This document shows positions 32,900 to 44,030 of a stretch of 64,000 bases of DNA, one piece after another. A program made the position numbers and the translations under genes. The notes under the pieces were generated by a model. That model worked only from the letters and a program-made list of their open reading frames with translations, searched no databases and had not been told where the DNA came from. Within the stretch, counting starts at the first letter, position 1, and each line of letters opens with the position of its first letter. The stretch is from NCBI RefSeq assembly GCF_031755915.1, contig NC_083388.1:14024501-14088500 (forward strand), given 5' to 3'. The DNA comes from Ziziphus jujuba. Its lineage: Eukaryota; Streptophyta; Magnoliopsida; Rosales; Rhamnaceae.

Positions 32900-33607
32900 T
32901 GTTAGGTCTAAAATATTGATGATTTTATGCCATATTTATAGCTTAATATTTGTTAGTTTGTGTTAATTTGTTATGGAAAGATACTTAATTATATATTTTT
33001 CTAAATCTAGGTAAAAAAGGAAGAATTTTAAGAAAACAACCATAAAAATGGATTCTTTGGGTCGAATTATGGTGGGAAGCAAGATTTCAGCTCGAACGAA
33101 CTAAGCATTAAAAAGATTCCAAAAAGATACCTTGAAGATTCCATAAAGATTCTATCGGGAATTTCATGATGGAAGTGGATGTCATATGAATCATCACGAT
33201 CTGAGGATTTCAAATGTCTCGTTATTTTTCGATTTCGAGGTGCGAGCAAAGAGTTATCATCATTTAAAGTTTAGAATTTATAAAAAATACTATTCTAGTT
33301 AAATCTCCACCATTGATCAAAAGAGGGAATCAAGGCAATTTGAGGGCCAAGATAAAAACAAGTGGCAATAATTGGTTAATTTATCATTAATGAGGCACAT
33401 GTCATGTCACATGCTTCATTAAGGATAAATTAAACTAATTAACTATTTCTTTAAGAGGAATTAGATAAAAGGAAAGTAGTAGAGAGCAAGTAATATACAG
33501 TTTCCTTTTTACACATGAAATTCTTCCAACCCTTTTCATGGCCTAAAAAATGTATCTTCCAAGACTCCCACATTGAAAATAAAGAGAGAAAAAGATTCCC
33601 AAGGCCC

Positions 33608-33618
33608 TATATATATAA
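33608..33618 (+). promoter_or_regulatory. TATA box of LTR1
   Basis: TATATATATAA followed by CCCCCACCACATTG. It is the only strong TATA box in the LTR and would place the transcript start near 33640. The same box is at 42775-42785, 51940-51950 and 61105-61115 in LTR2-4. Confidence 0.6.
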
Positions 33619-33950
33619 CCCCCACCACATTGAAGGAAGAGATACAAGTTTAGAGAGTTATATTTAAGAGCTTTTAGGAGGCTTAAATTGAAACAAACCA
33701 AATTTTGGGAGTCTCTAAGATTCTTAAGGGTTCTAGGGTTTTAAAGTTTTAGAGTTTTAGGAGATCAATTGGAGAGCTTGGAGGAGGCAGAGAGACGTGG
33801 GCTTGCTTGGAGAAGAAGGCTACAACTTTGAGAGCTCTTGGAGGAGAATTTCTCCAATAGTTTTTATTCTCTTTTTCTTTCTCTTTAATTGTGAATCTTA
33901 TTATTTTTAATAATTATGGATGTTGAAATTATTTTTACCATGAACTAATT

Positions 33951-33987
33951 TTCATAGCTAGGGCTATGATGTAGCCCTAACTATGAA
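33951..33987 (+). other. Conserved 15-bp hairpin in the LTR leader part
   Basis: TTCATAG-C-TAGGGCTA, loop TGATG, TAGCCCTA-A-CTATGAA: 15 pairs with one internal mismatch. Copies are at 43116-43152, 52281-52317, 61446-61482 and, inverted, 28012-28048. It lies downstream of the TATA box, so it would be in the RNA. The short solo LTR lacks it. Confidence 0.85.
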
Positions 33988-34651
33988 GGTTTAATTATTT
34001 TAATATATGTTAAGTTTTATTTAATTAGTAATATGTTTTGTTAATAAATCATTGGTATACTTAATTCTTTTATAGGCCGGAAGGAATGAATGATTTTAAT
34101 AATATTTGAGCTTGGAAAATGATAATGTTATGGATCTCCAATGATTTACATGAATGCATAATTGATTGGAAAATAGTTATGTCTCATGCCATATTATTTG
34201 CTTAATCTATGCTTGATGAATTTGCATGATTTAATTTATAGGCCGAAAGGAATAAATTAGGTTATGTGAATATTATCAATTGTGAGTGGAAACTAACTAC
34301 TTTTGATTAATTTTGTGATTAAGTGTGGTTAACAAAATTACTAGTTAATTAAATTTACATATTTAAGTAATTAAATTGGAATAGTTAGTGGTGAAATCAA
34401 ATGCCCTAGTATTCATAATTATTCAATTCTCTCTCTTATTTGAAATTGATCTAATTTTAATTGATTGCTTTTGTTTAATTTAGTTTATTTAGTTTTCAAT
34501 TGCCATCTTAAATTTTAGTTCAAATATTATCAAAACCTAATTATCTTTGGTACTTAATACTTAATCCCTTGGGTACGAAAACCATATTTTTCCACTTTAT
34601 TACTTGAAAACGATTCGTGCACTTGCGAGTTGATTTTACACATCAAGTTTT

Positions 34652-34669
34652 TGGCGCCGTTGCCGGGGA
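34652..34669 (+). promoter_or_regulatory. Primer-binding site, unit 1 (tRNA-Asp)
   Basis: TGGCGCCGTTGCCGGGGA, six bases after the LTR, is complementary to the 3' end of plant tRNA-Asp including CCA. It would prime minus-strand DNA synthesis. Confidence 0.93.
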
Positions 34670-34865
34670 TTAAGGCATTAATATTAATTCGGATTGGGTT
34701 TAGTAGTACTTTGATCATTGTTTTCTTATTTTAAATTTTTATATTTGTTTCTTAATTTTGGTTTTAGTGTTGCATGCTAGGGTTTTAGAAAATAAACCAG
34801 CACCTAGAAAACAAGCCATAAGGGGTACTTGGGTACGTATAGACCAAGGAACTCAAGAAGGTGCA

Positions 34866-37800
34866 ATGGCCAACCAAAGAGAAGATGATTTGCCCATATG
34901 CGAGTATGCTGCTCACAAGAAAGTTGGTGATTTGTCTTGCATAAGGAGACCACCCATTGAAGCAAACAATTTTAAAATTGAAGCATCTACTACTTCTTTG
35001 CTTAATAATGTTCAATTTTGTGGTTTGCCTCATGAAGATCCAAACATGCATATTTCTAGTTTTCTTCAATTGTGTGATATGTCTAAACAAAATGGTGTTT
35101 CTGATGATGCTTTTCGATTAAGACTTTTTCCTTGGTCTCTTAGAGACAAGGCAAAAGTGTGGTTAAATTCTTTACCTGCAGGTACTATCACTACATGGGA
35201 TGCTATGGAGGCAAAATTCCTAGACAAATTGTTTCCTTAATCAAAGACCGCAAAATTGAAAAGTGATATAAACAATTTTTGTCAATGGGACCAAGAGACT
35301 TTGTATGATGCATGGGAGCGCTTCAAGGAACTATTAAGAAGATGCCCACACCATGGTTTTCCAACATGGATACAGGTACAGATTTTCTATAATGGTCTAG
35401 ATTATGGTAACAAACAATTGGTAGATGCAGCTGCAGGAGGTTCTTTAATGAAGAAGAGGCAATCAGAAGCATTTGAATTAATTGAAGAGATGGCCCATAA
35501 TAACTACCAATATCCAAGTGAGAGGAGACTACATGGAAGAAGTCAAGTAAAGGCCATGGACGACGTTGATATTAACAACTTAGGAGCTCAACTTGCAACC
35601 CAATTCATGAAGACCTTGAACACTCAATTTCGTCAAATAAGGGTGAATTCTATCCAATCTACTAATAATTTTTTATTTTGTGATTTATGTGGTGCTCATG
35701 ATCATAAGAGTGTGGATTGCCAAGTTGGAAATCCTTTTGCTTCTGATGATGTTAATTTTGTAGGGAACTTCCAAAAGCAACAAAATAATCCATATTCTAA
35801 CACATATAATCCAGGATGGAGGAACCACCCAAATTTTTCATGGTCTAACAACAACCAGCAAGGGTCTAATCAAGGACAAAGTGGAGGGTTTCAAAGACAA
35901 CAATTCCAATCTCCATTCTACCAAAAGCCGCAACTTGCACATCAAAATCAAAATTCTTCTCAAGCTTAAACTCAATTTTCTTCACTTGAACAATCCTTGC
36001 AAGAGTTATCTAATAATACTAATTCTTTCATGCAGAGAACTGAGCAACAATTGACAAACCATAGTCAAATGTTCAACAACCAAATGGCTGCAATCAAAAG
36101 CTTGGAAAACCAAATAGGTCAATTAGCAACTCAATTCCAAAGAAGTCAAGGAACTTTGCCAAGCCAAACGGAGAAGAACCCAAAGGAGCAGGTTCAAGCC
36201 ATTACATTAAGAAGTGGAAAGCAAGTAGCCGGGCCTAAAAAAAGTGACAAGGGGATGGTAATTCTTGATGATGAAGATGAAGAGAGCCCTATAGACTCAA
36301 CATCACACTTGGTCACACATGACAACTCAAAATCAAATGTGGAGCATAATGAGGCTTATAGGAGAAAAGATGAAGGTTTAAGTGATGCCATGAAGTCTCC
36401 ACCAACAAAGTACATACCGCCACATGTAAGAGAGGCCGAGAGCTCACTAACTGGATCAAAGAAAGTTGAACCAGCACCTTACCTAACCAAATCTATTGAC
36501 AAGCACAACGAAAATGAGGAGAAGAATCAAGCCTACAAGAAAACCCCACCTCCACCTTTCCCATCTAGGTTTAGGAATGCAAAGTCAGATAATCAATTTA
36601 AAAAGTTTCTTGATGTATTTAAGCAATTGCATGTAAATATCCCTTTCATAGATGCCTTAGAACAAATGCCTTCCTATGTTAAGTTTTTGAAGGAGATATT
36701 GTCAAACAAGAGGAGGTGGGAGAATTATGAGTTAGTAGCTTTGAGTGAGGAGAGTAGTGCTAGGTTACACCATAGGATTCCACCCAAGTTAAAAGATCCA
36801 GGAAGCTTTGATATCCCGTGTAACATTGGACATTATAATTTTATGGCTCTTTGTGATTTAGGTGCTAGCATTAATTTGATGCCATATAGCATTTACAGGA
36901 AGCTTGGAGTCGGAGATGTGAAGCCTATCACAGTGACTCTTCAAATGGCAGATCGAAGCATCAAAAGGCCAAGGGGAATATTGGAGGATGTACTTGTAAA
37001 AGTAAACAAGTTCATATTCCCTGCAGACTTTGTGATACTTGATATGGAGGAAGATGACAACATTCCAATCATTCTTGGAAGACCATTTCTTGCAACCGGA
37101 CGTGCCCTAATTGATGTACAACAAAGGCAAGTAACCCTTAGAGTACTCAATGAGGAGGTAAGTTTTCAAATCTATGTTGTTAAATTTCCTAATCTTGATG
37201 AAATTTCTGGCTGCTTTCTTGTCGATGCATGTGATGAATTGGTAAATGATATGGCAAAGGAAAGTAATTTAGATCCCTTAGGATTGAGTGAGTTATTTGG
37301 ACCATGTACAGAAGAAGAAAAACAAGAGTGTAACATCATAGATATAGCCACCCACTGTGAGGTAGATTATGTTGGAAAGTTTGAGGATTTAGGTGAGAGT
37401 GGACCTAGAAAGATACCGAGTGTGGAGCACCCACCTATAATTGATTTGAAGCCACTACCTAGTCATTTAAAATATGCTTTTCTAGGATTTAATAATACCC
37501 TTCCGGTAATAATTTCATCCGCCCTTAGTGAGGACCAAGAAGCCAAACTTTTAGAAGTTCTAAGAGAACATAAAACTGCACTAGGTTGGACTATAGCTGA
37601 TATTAAGGGTATTAGCCCCTCTATTTGTATGCACAAAATACTTATGGAGGAAGACCATAAACCGACTGTAGAACATCAAAGGAGGCTTAATCCTAATCTT
37701 AAGAAAGTGGTTCATGGTGAGATTTTAAAGCTTTTAGATGCCGGGATTATCTATCCTATTTCGGATAGTAATTGGGTAAGTCCTATTCAAGTAGTTCCTA

Positions 37801-40337
37801 AGAAAGGTGGGATGACTGTGCAAGAGAATGATAAGAGTGAGCTTATTCCTACTAGGTTAGTTACTGGGTGGAGAGTGTGTATTGATTATAGGAAGCTTAA
37901 TAAGGCCGCTAGAAAAGACCATTTTCCTTTGCCATTCATTGATCAAATGTTAGAAAGGTTAGCCGGTAAGGAATATTATTGTTTCCTAGATGGTTATAGC
38001 GGTTACAATCAAATAGCTATTGCCCCTGATGATCAAGAAAAGACTACTTTTACTTGTCCTTATGGAACTTTTGCCTATAGAAGGATGCCTTTTGGTTTAT
38101 ACAATGCACCTGCAACCTTTCAAAGGTGTATGATGTCCATCTTTTCGGATATAGTAGAAGATATCATTGAAATCTTTATGGATGATTTTAGTGTATTTGG
38201 TGATTCTTTTACCTCTTGCTTGCAAAATTTATCTAGGGTTCTTCTAAGGTGTAAAGAAACGAATCTTGTGCTTAATTGGGAAAAATGTCACTTTATGGTT
38301 CAAGAGGGCATAGTGTTAGGTCATAAGGTTTCTAAAAGGGGAATTGAGGTAGATAAAGCTAAAATAGAAGTTATAGAGAAATTGCCTCCACCTACTTCAA
38401 TAAAAGGTATTAGGAGTTTTCTTGGGCATGCGGGCTTTTATAGGAGATTTATTAAGGATTTTTCCAAGATAACTAAACCTCTTTGTAACTTGTTGAATAA
38501 AGATGTTCCCTTTGTTTTTGATGATGAATGCATGCATGCTTTTAATCTTTTGAAAGAAAAATTAATATGTGCTCCCATTATGTGTACTCCTAATTGGAAT
38601 CTACCTTTTGAAATTATGTGTGATGCTAGTGATTATGCTATAGGAGCTGTTTTGGGACAAAGGAAAGATAAAAAACTGCATGTTATTTATTATGCTTCTA
38701 GAACTTTGAATGATGCTCAACTTAATTATGCTACTACTGAGAAAGAGATGCTTGCCATTGTCTTTGCTTTTGATAAGTTTAGAGCATATTTGTTAGGTTC
38801 TAAGACCATTGTCTATACCGATCATAGTGCAATTAAGTACCTCATGAGTAAGAAAGAGTCTAAACCTAGGTTAATTAGATGGGTTTTGTTATTTCAAGAG
38901 TTTGACTTAGAAATTTTGAATAAAAAAGGAGTAGAAAACCTAGTAGCTGATCACTTGTCTAGGTTGGAATTGAGTGAGGAAAAAGAAGAAAGAGATATAG
39001 AAGAGTGTTTTCCAGATGAGAAAGTGTTTAAGGTTGATGGTATGTTTGATGTACCTTGGTATGCTGACATTATTAATTATTTGGTTACTAATGTTATGCC
39101 GCCTAGTTTGGAAAAACCATATGAAAAGCATAAGTTTCTTAAGGAAAGTAGGTATTACTTTTGGGATGACCCCTATCTTTTTAAGAAGTGTGCCGATGGT
39201 ATAATTAGGAGGTGTGTTGCTAGAGAAGAGACAATGTCCATTATTAAAAGTTGTCAATCTAGTGAGTATGGGGGGCATTTTGGGACTAGAAAAACCATAG
39301 CAAAAATTTTAAATTATAGGTTTTATTGGCCATCTATGTTTAAAGATACTAATATTTATGTGCAAGGGTGTGATAGGTGCCAAAGAACCGGGAACATATC
39401 AAGGAAGAATGAGATGCCTTTGAAGAATATCCTTGAGGTAGAATTGTTTGATGTTTGGGATATTGATTTCATGGGTCCTTTTCCTTCTTCTTGCGGTAAT
39501 AAATATATTTTAGTTGCTGTGGATTATGTTTCTAAATGGGTTGAAGCTAGTGCACTACCTACTAATGATGCACGAGTTGTAGTGAAATTTTAAAAAAAAT
39601 ACATTTTTACTAGATATGGTACACCCCGAGCAATCATTAGTGATGGTGGCACTCATTTTTGCAACAAACAATTTGAATCCTTTCTTGCTAAATATGGTGT
39701 TAGACATAAAATTGCTACTCCTTACCACCCACAAACTAGTGGGCAAGTAGAAATTTCAAATAGGGAAATAAAGAGGATTTTGGAGGAGACGGTCAATGCT
39801 TCAAGAAAGGATTGGAGCTTAAAGCTAGATGATGCACTTTGGGCATACCGGACTGCCTACAAGACCCCCATTGGTACTTCTCCGTATAAACTGGTTTTTG
39901 GTAAGGAATGTCATCTTCTCGTGGAATTAGAGCATAAAGCATATTGGGCAACCAAGTTTCTCAATTTTGATCAAGAGGCTGTGGGCAAGAATAGGCTATT
40001 GCAATTGGATGAACTTGAAGAATTTAGGATGGATGCTTTCGAGAATGCAAAGATTTACAAAGAAAAGACAAAGAGATGGCACGACAAGATGATTAAAAAG
40101 AGGAACTTTCATGTTGGACAAAAGGTACTTCTTTATAACTCTAGACTTAAATTGTTTCCAGGTAAATTAAGATCAAGATGGAGTGGACCATATGATGTTG
40201 TACAAATTTTTCCAAGTGGAGCAATTGAACTCACCAAACCGAGACATGAAAGTTTTAAGGTGAATGGGCAGCGGTTGAAGCCATATTATGAAGGTGGAGT
40301 GCTTGAGACTAGCCTCTACTTGGATGATCTTAATTAA
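34866..40337 (+). pseudogene. Athila gag-pol, unit 1 (three in-frame stops)
   Basis: A single frame of 1824 codons runs from ATG 34866 to TAA 40335-40337 with no frameshift, but with TAA at 35238-35240, 35967-35969 and 39591-39593. Domains in order: Gag (GLPHEDPNMHI, RLRLFPWSLRDKA), zinc knuckle CX2CX4HX4C near 35680-35722, a spacer with ITLRSGKQV, protease (CDLGAS near 36850), RT ([10 protein letters not shown]; catalytic FMDD at 38175-38186), RNase H (MCDASDY, YTDHSA) and integrase (zinc motif ending CDRCQ; D 39464, D 39642, E 39750 with D,D-35-E spacing). The last stop separates the first integrase Asp from the other two. Unit 1 alone of the units seen keeps FMDD, but it has GLYNAP where units 2 and 3 have GLCNAP. 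Confidence 0.95.
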
Positions 40338-42050
40338 GTTAAAGGGAGGAGTCAAGCTAATGACTTTAAACAAGCGCTCTTGGGAGGCAACCCAAAATTC
40401 TTTCTTGACCTTATATTTATCTATTTATTTTAGTTGTTTTCTTGTCTTTAGGTTGTTTTGATGTGTTTTGTTTGAGTTTTTGCAAGGTTTTAAGATGTTT
40501 AGGTGTAAAAGAGCAAAAGACGAATGTTGAGAATTTAAAGTCTAAAGTTAGGTTTTTAGAGTATCACCACCTTGAATATGCATTGGAGTACATCAAATTT
40601 TTCACATTACGAGGAACATTCCATGTCCTCAAAGGGGAGTATTCTTTACCTTTTATTTACTTTTGCTTTATTTTATGTTTTTCACAATGAGGACATTGTT
40701 CATTTTAAGTTTGGGGGTGAAAAGCATGCTTTGCATCTTTTAAATCTTGTCCATTTAAGTGTTTTTATAAGTTTTCAAAAATGTTAGTTTTAGTTTTTAT
40801 TTTCCTTCATTATTATAAAAAAAATAAAAAATAAAAAATATTTTTGTGGTGTTTTCTTAAGTACTTTAATGAGCCAATGATAAGACTATGATTGAAAATA
40901 AATTGGTTTTTAGATGGTGGATTTGTTTTTGTGTATGCTTAAATGCTTGAAGTTATATTCGCATATTGTTACTTTCAATAAATTTTGAGCACATAATCGA
41001 TAATGCATAATTTTGATTGTGTTTTGAAGAAGGTTTGCATGAATTAGAGTACTTTATTATTAATTCAACTCTAGAACTTGCTTGATTATTGCTTGAGGCG
41101 AAATCCTAGGTGGATGCATTACTAAGAATATGATTTAGGCCATCTTTGTTTAAGTTTGAGCCTTTCAAGCCAACCTAATACATTATCTTCCACTAGTACC
41201 TTATTTGAGCCTTTAGGATGCATAAAGATGTATTAGAGCATTTTCTTCATTAAAGCACATTTACTTACCCTTTTTGAGCCTTAAATTTCTTTTTCCTACC
41301 TTGAACACACTACAAAGAGAGCTTTAATTGAATTGATATGAATATATGCTTGTGAGCTTGTTTGAGTGTTGAAAAAGAAAAAAAAAAGTTTGGAGGCTAA
41401 GTATTTGGTGAATTTGGCTCTAGTATACATTTTTGTGTAAATTGGAGGTTTGAATGTGCAATAAGAAGAAAAATAAGTTTCGGGGTTTACTGGAAAAGAA
41501 AGAAAAAAAAAAGAAAAAAAAAAGAAAGAATATGTGTGATTTGAAGAATATATGCACAATAAAAAGGAGAAAAAGGATATTGAAATTGAAGAAGTTCTTA
41601 TAAAGAAACAAATTTTACAAGTAATTTATTCATTGATATTTAATTTTAGCTTTCTTTCTTTGATTTATTATATCTTATCCTTTTTTTCTTTAGCCTTAAC
41701 AATAGAAACCATGAAGTCCTAATGATTTAAGGTGGTGCATTAACCTACATTAGTGGAGAGTGATAATTAAGTCAAGCATATGGTAGTTCATACGTTATTA
41801 TCAATCTCTAATTCTTGTAAATTTATTCAAGCATATGATAATTAAGTGTATAAATTGATTTCCACACACACACATTGGAAGTATCATATATGTTGGATAG
41901 AATATAAGGTATTGAGCTACATAATTACTTTGAAACCATTTGAAAAGTCATATGTTATACAATCTTTGAGGCACCTCATTAAAGTATCTTATGTTCTTCA
42001 AAAGATTGATTTTTCCTATTCTTCTTCTTTGCTAGGGACTGGCAAATCTT
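40338..42050 (+). mobile_element. Non-coding 3' region of Athila unit 1
   Basis: About 1.7 kb between pol and the 3' LTR, where some Athila elements carry an envelope-like gene. No frame longer than 87 codons is present and none shows a signal peptide plus ectodomain pattern, so no env is called. A polypurine-like word identical to the start of the real tract sits at 40707-40718. A-rich runs occur near 40820 and 41500. The same layout recurs in units 2 (49503-51215) and 3 (58668-60380). Confidence 0.8.
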
Positions 42051-42065
42051 AAGTTTGGGGGTATT
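42051..42065 (+). promoter_or_regulatory. Polypurine tract before LTR2
   Basis: AAGTTTGGGGGTATT directly precedes TGTTAGG. It is the plus-strand primer site and fixes the LTR start. Confidence 0.85.
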
Positions 42066-43810
42066 TGTTAGGTCTAAAATATTGATGATTTTATGCCATA
42101 TTTATAGCTTAATATTTGTTAGTTTGTGTTAATTTGTTATGGAAAGATACTTAATTATATATTTTTCTAAATCTAGGTAAAAAAAGGAAGAATTTTAAGA
42201 AAACAACCATAAAAATGGATTCTTTGGGTCGAATTATGGTGGGAAGCAAGATTTCAGCTCGAACGAACTAAGCATTAAAAAGATTCCAAAAAGATACCTT
42301 GAAGATTCCATAAAGATTCTATCGGGAATTTCATGATGGAAGTGGATGTCATATGAATCATCACGATCTGAGGATTTCAAATGTCTCGTTATTTTTCGAT
42401 TTCGAGGTGCGAGCAAAGAGTTATCATCATTTAAAGTTTAGAATTTATAAAAAATACTATTCTAGTTAAATCTCCACCATTGATCAAAAGAGGGAATCAA
42501 GGCAATTTGAGGGCCAAGATAAAAACAAGTGGCAATAATTGGTTAATTTATCATTAATGAGGCACATGTCATGTCACATGCTTCATTAAGGATAAATTAA
42601 ACTAATTAACTATTTCTTTAAGAGGAATTAGATAAAAGGAAAGTAGTAGAGAGCAAGTAATATACAGTTTCCTTTTTACACATGAAATTCTTCCAACCCT
42701 TTTCATGGCCTAAAAAATGTATCTTCCAAGACTCCCACATTGAAAATAAAGAGAGAAAAAGATTCCCAAGGCCCTATATATATAACCCCCACCACATTGA
42801 AGGAAGAGATACAAGTTTAGAGAGTTATTTAAGAGCTTTTAGGAGGCTTAAATTGAAACAAACCAAATTTTGGGAGTCTCTAAGATTCTTAAGGGTTCTA
42901 GGGTTTTAAAGTTTTAGAGTTTTAGGAGATCAATTGGAGAGCTTGGAGGAGGCAGAGAGACGTGGGCTTGCTTGGAGAAGAAGGCTACAACTTTGAGAGC
43001 TCTTGGAGGAGAATTTCTCCAATAGTTTTTATTCTCTTTTCCTTTCTCTTTAATTGTGAATCTTATTATTTTTAATAATTATGGATGTTGAAATTATTTT
43101 TACCATGAACTAATTTTCATAGCTAGGGCTATGATGTAGCCCTAACTATGAAGGTTTAATTATTTTAATATATGTTAAGTTTTATTTAATTAGTAATATG
43201 TTTTGTTAATAAATCATTGGTATACTTAATTCTTTTATAGGCCGGAAGGAATGAATGATTTTAATAATATTTGAGCTTGGAAAATGATAATGTTATGGAT
43301 CTCCAATGATTTACATGAATGCATAATTGATTGGAAAATAGTTATGTCTCATGCCATATTATTTGCTTAATCTATGCTTGATGAATTTGCATGATTTAAT
43401 TTATAGGCCGAAAGGAATAAATTAGGTTATGTGAATATTATCAATTGTGAGTGGAAACTAACTACTTTTGATTAATTTTGTGATTAAGTGTGGTTAACAA
43501 AATTACTAGTTAATTAAATTTACATATTTAAGTAATTAAATTGGAATAGTTAGTGGTGAAATCAAATGCCCTAGTATTCATAATTATTCAATTCTCTCTC
43601 TTACTTGAAATTGATCTAATTTTAATTGATTGCTTTTGTTTAATTTAGTTTATTTAGTTTTCAATTGCCATCTTAAATTTTAGTTCAAATATTATCAAAA
43701 CCTAATTATCTTTGGTACTTAATACTTAATCCCTTGGGTACGAAAACCATATTTTTCCACTTTATTACTTGAAAACGATTCGTGCACTTGCGAGTTGATT
43801 TTACACATCA
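42066..43810 (+). repeat. Athila array LTR2
   Basis: 1745 bp. It keeps TAATTCTTTTATA near 43230 and GATTGCTTTTG near 43629 like LTR1. It is the 3' LTR of unit 1 and the 5' LTR of unit 2 at once. Confidence 0.95.
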
Positions 43811-43816
43811 AGTTTT

Positions 43817-43834
43817 TGGCGCCGTTGCCGGGGA
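43817..43834 (+). promoter_or_regulatory. Primer-binding site, unit 2 (tRNA-Asp)
   Basis: Identical to unit 1, with G at 43827. Confidence 0.93.
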
Positions 43835-44030
43835 TTAAGGCATTAATATTAATTCGGATTGGGTTTAGTAGTACTTTGATCATTGTTTTCCTATTTTAAA
43901 TTTTTATATTTGTTTCTTAATTTTGGTTTTAGTGTTGCATGCTAGGGTTTTAGAAAATAAACCAGCACCTAGAAAACAAGCCATAAGGGGTACTTGGGTA
44001 CGTATAGACCAAGGAACTCAAGAAGGTGCA

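Larger units (their letters stand above)
32900..34645 (+). repeat. Athila array LTR1
   Basis: 1746 bp, TGTTAGG to TACACATCA. It differs from the other three by a two-base AT insertion near 33661, one A fewer in the A-run near 33012, and CTTATTTGAA for CTTACTTGAA near 34436. These private differences fit the outermost LTR of the array. Confidence 0.95.

Noticed and set aside
36941..37150. Antisense frames inside Athila gag-pol (several per unit)
   Set aside because: They are complements of the real frame and repeat in each unit for that reason alone.
40442..40787. Possible envelope-like gene between Athila pol and the 3' LTR
   Set aside because: Only short overlapping frames with no signal peptide or plausible ectodomain; they recur in other units only because the units are near identical.
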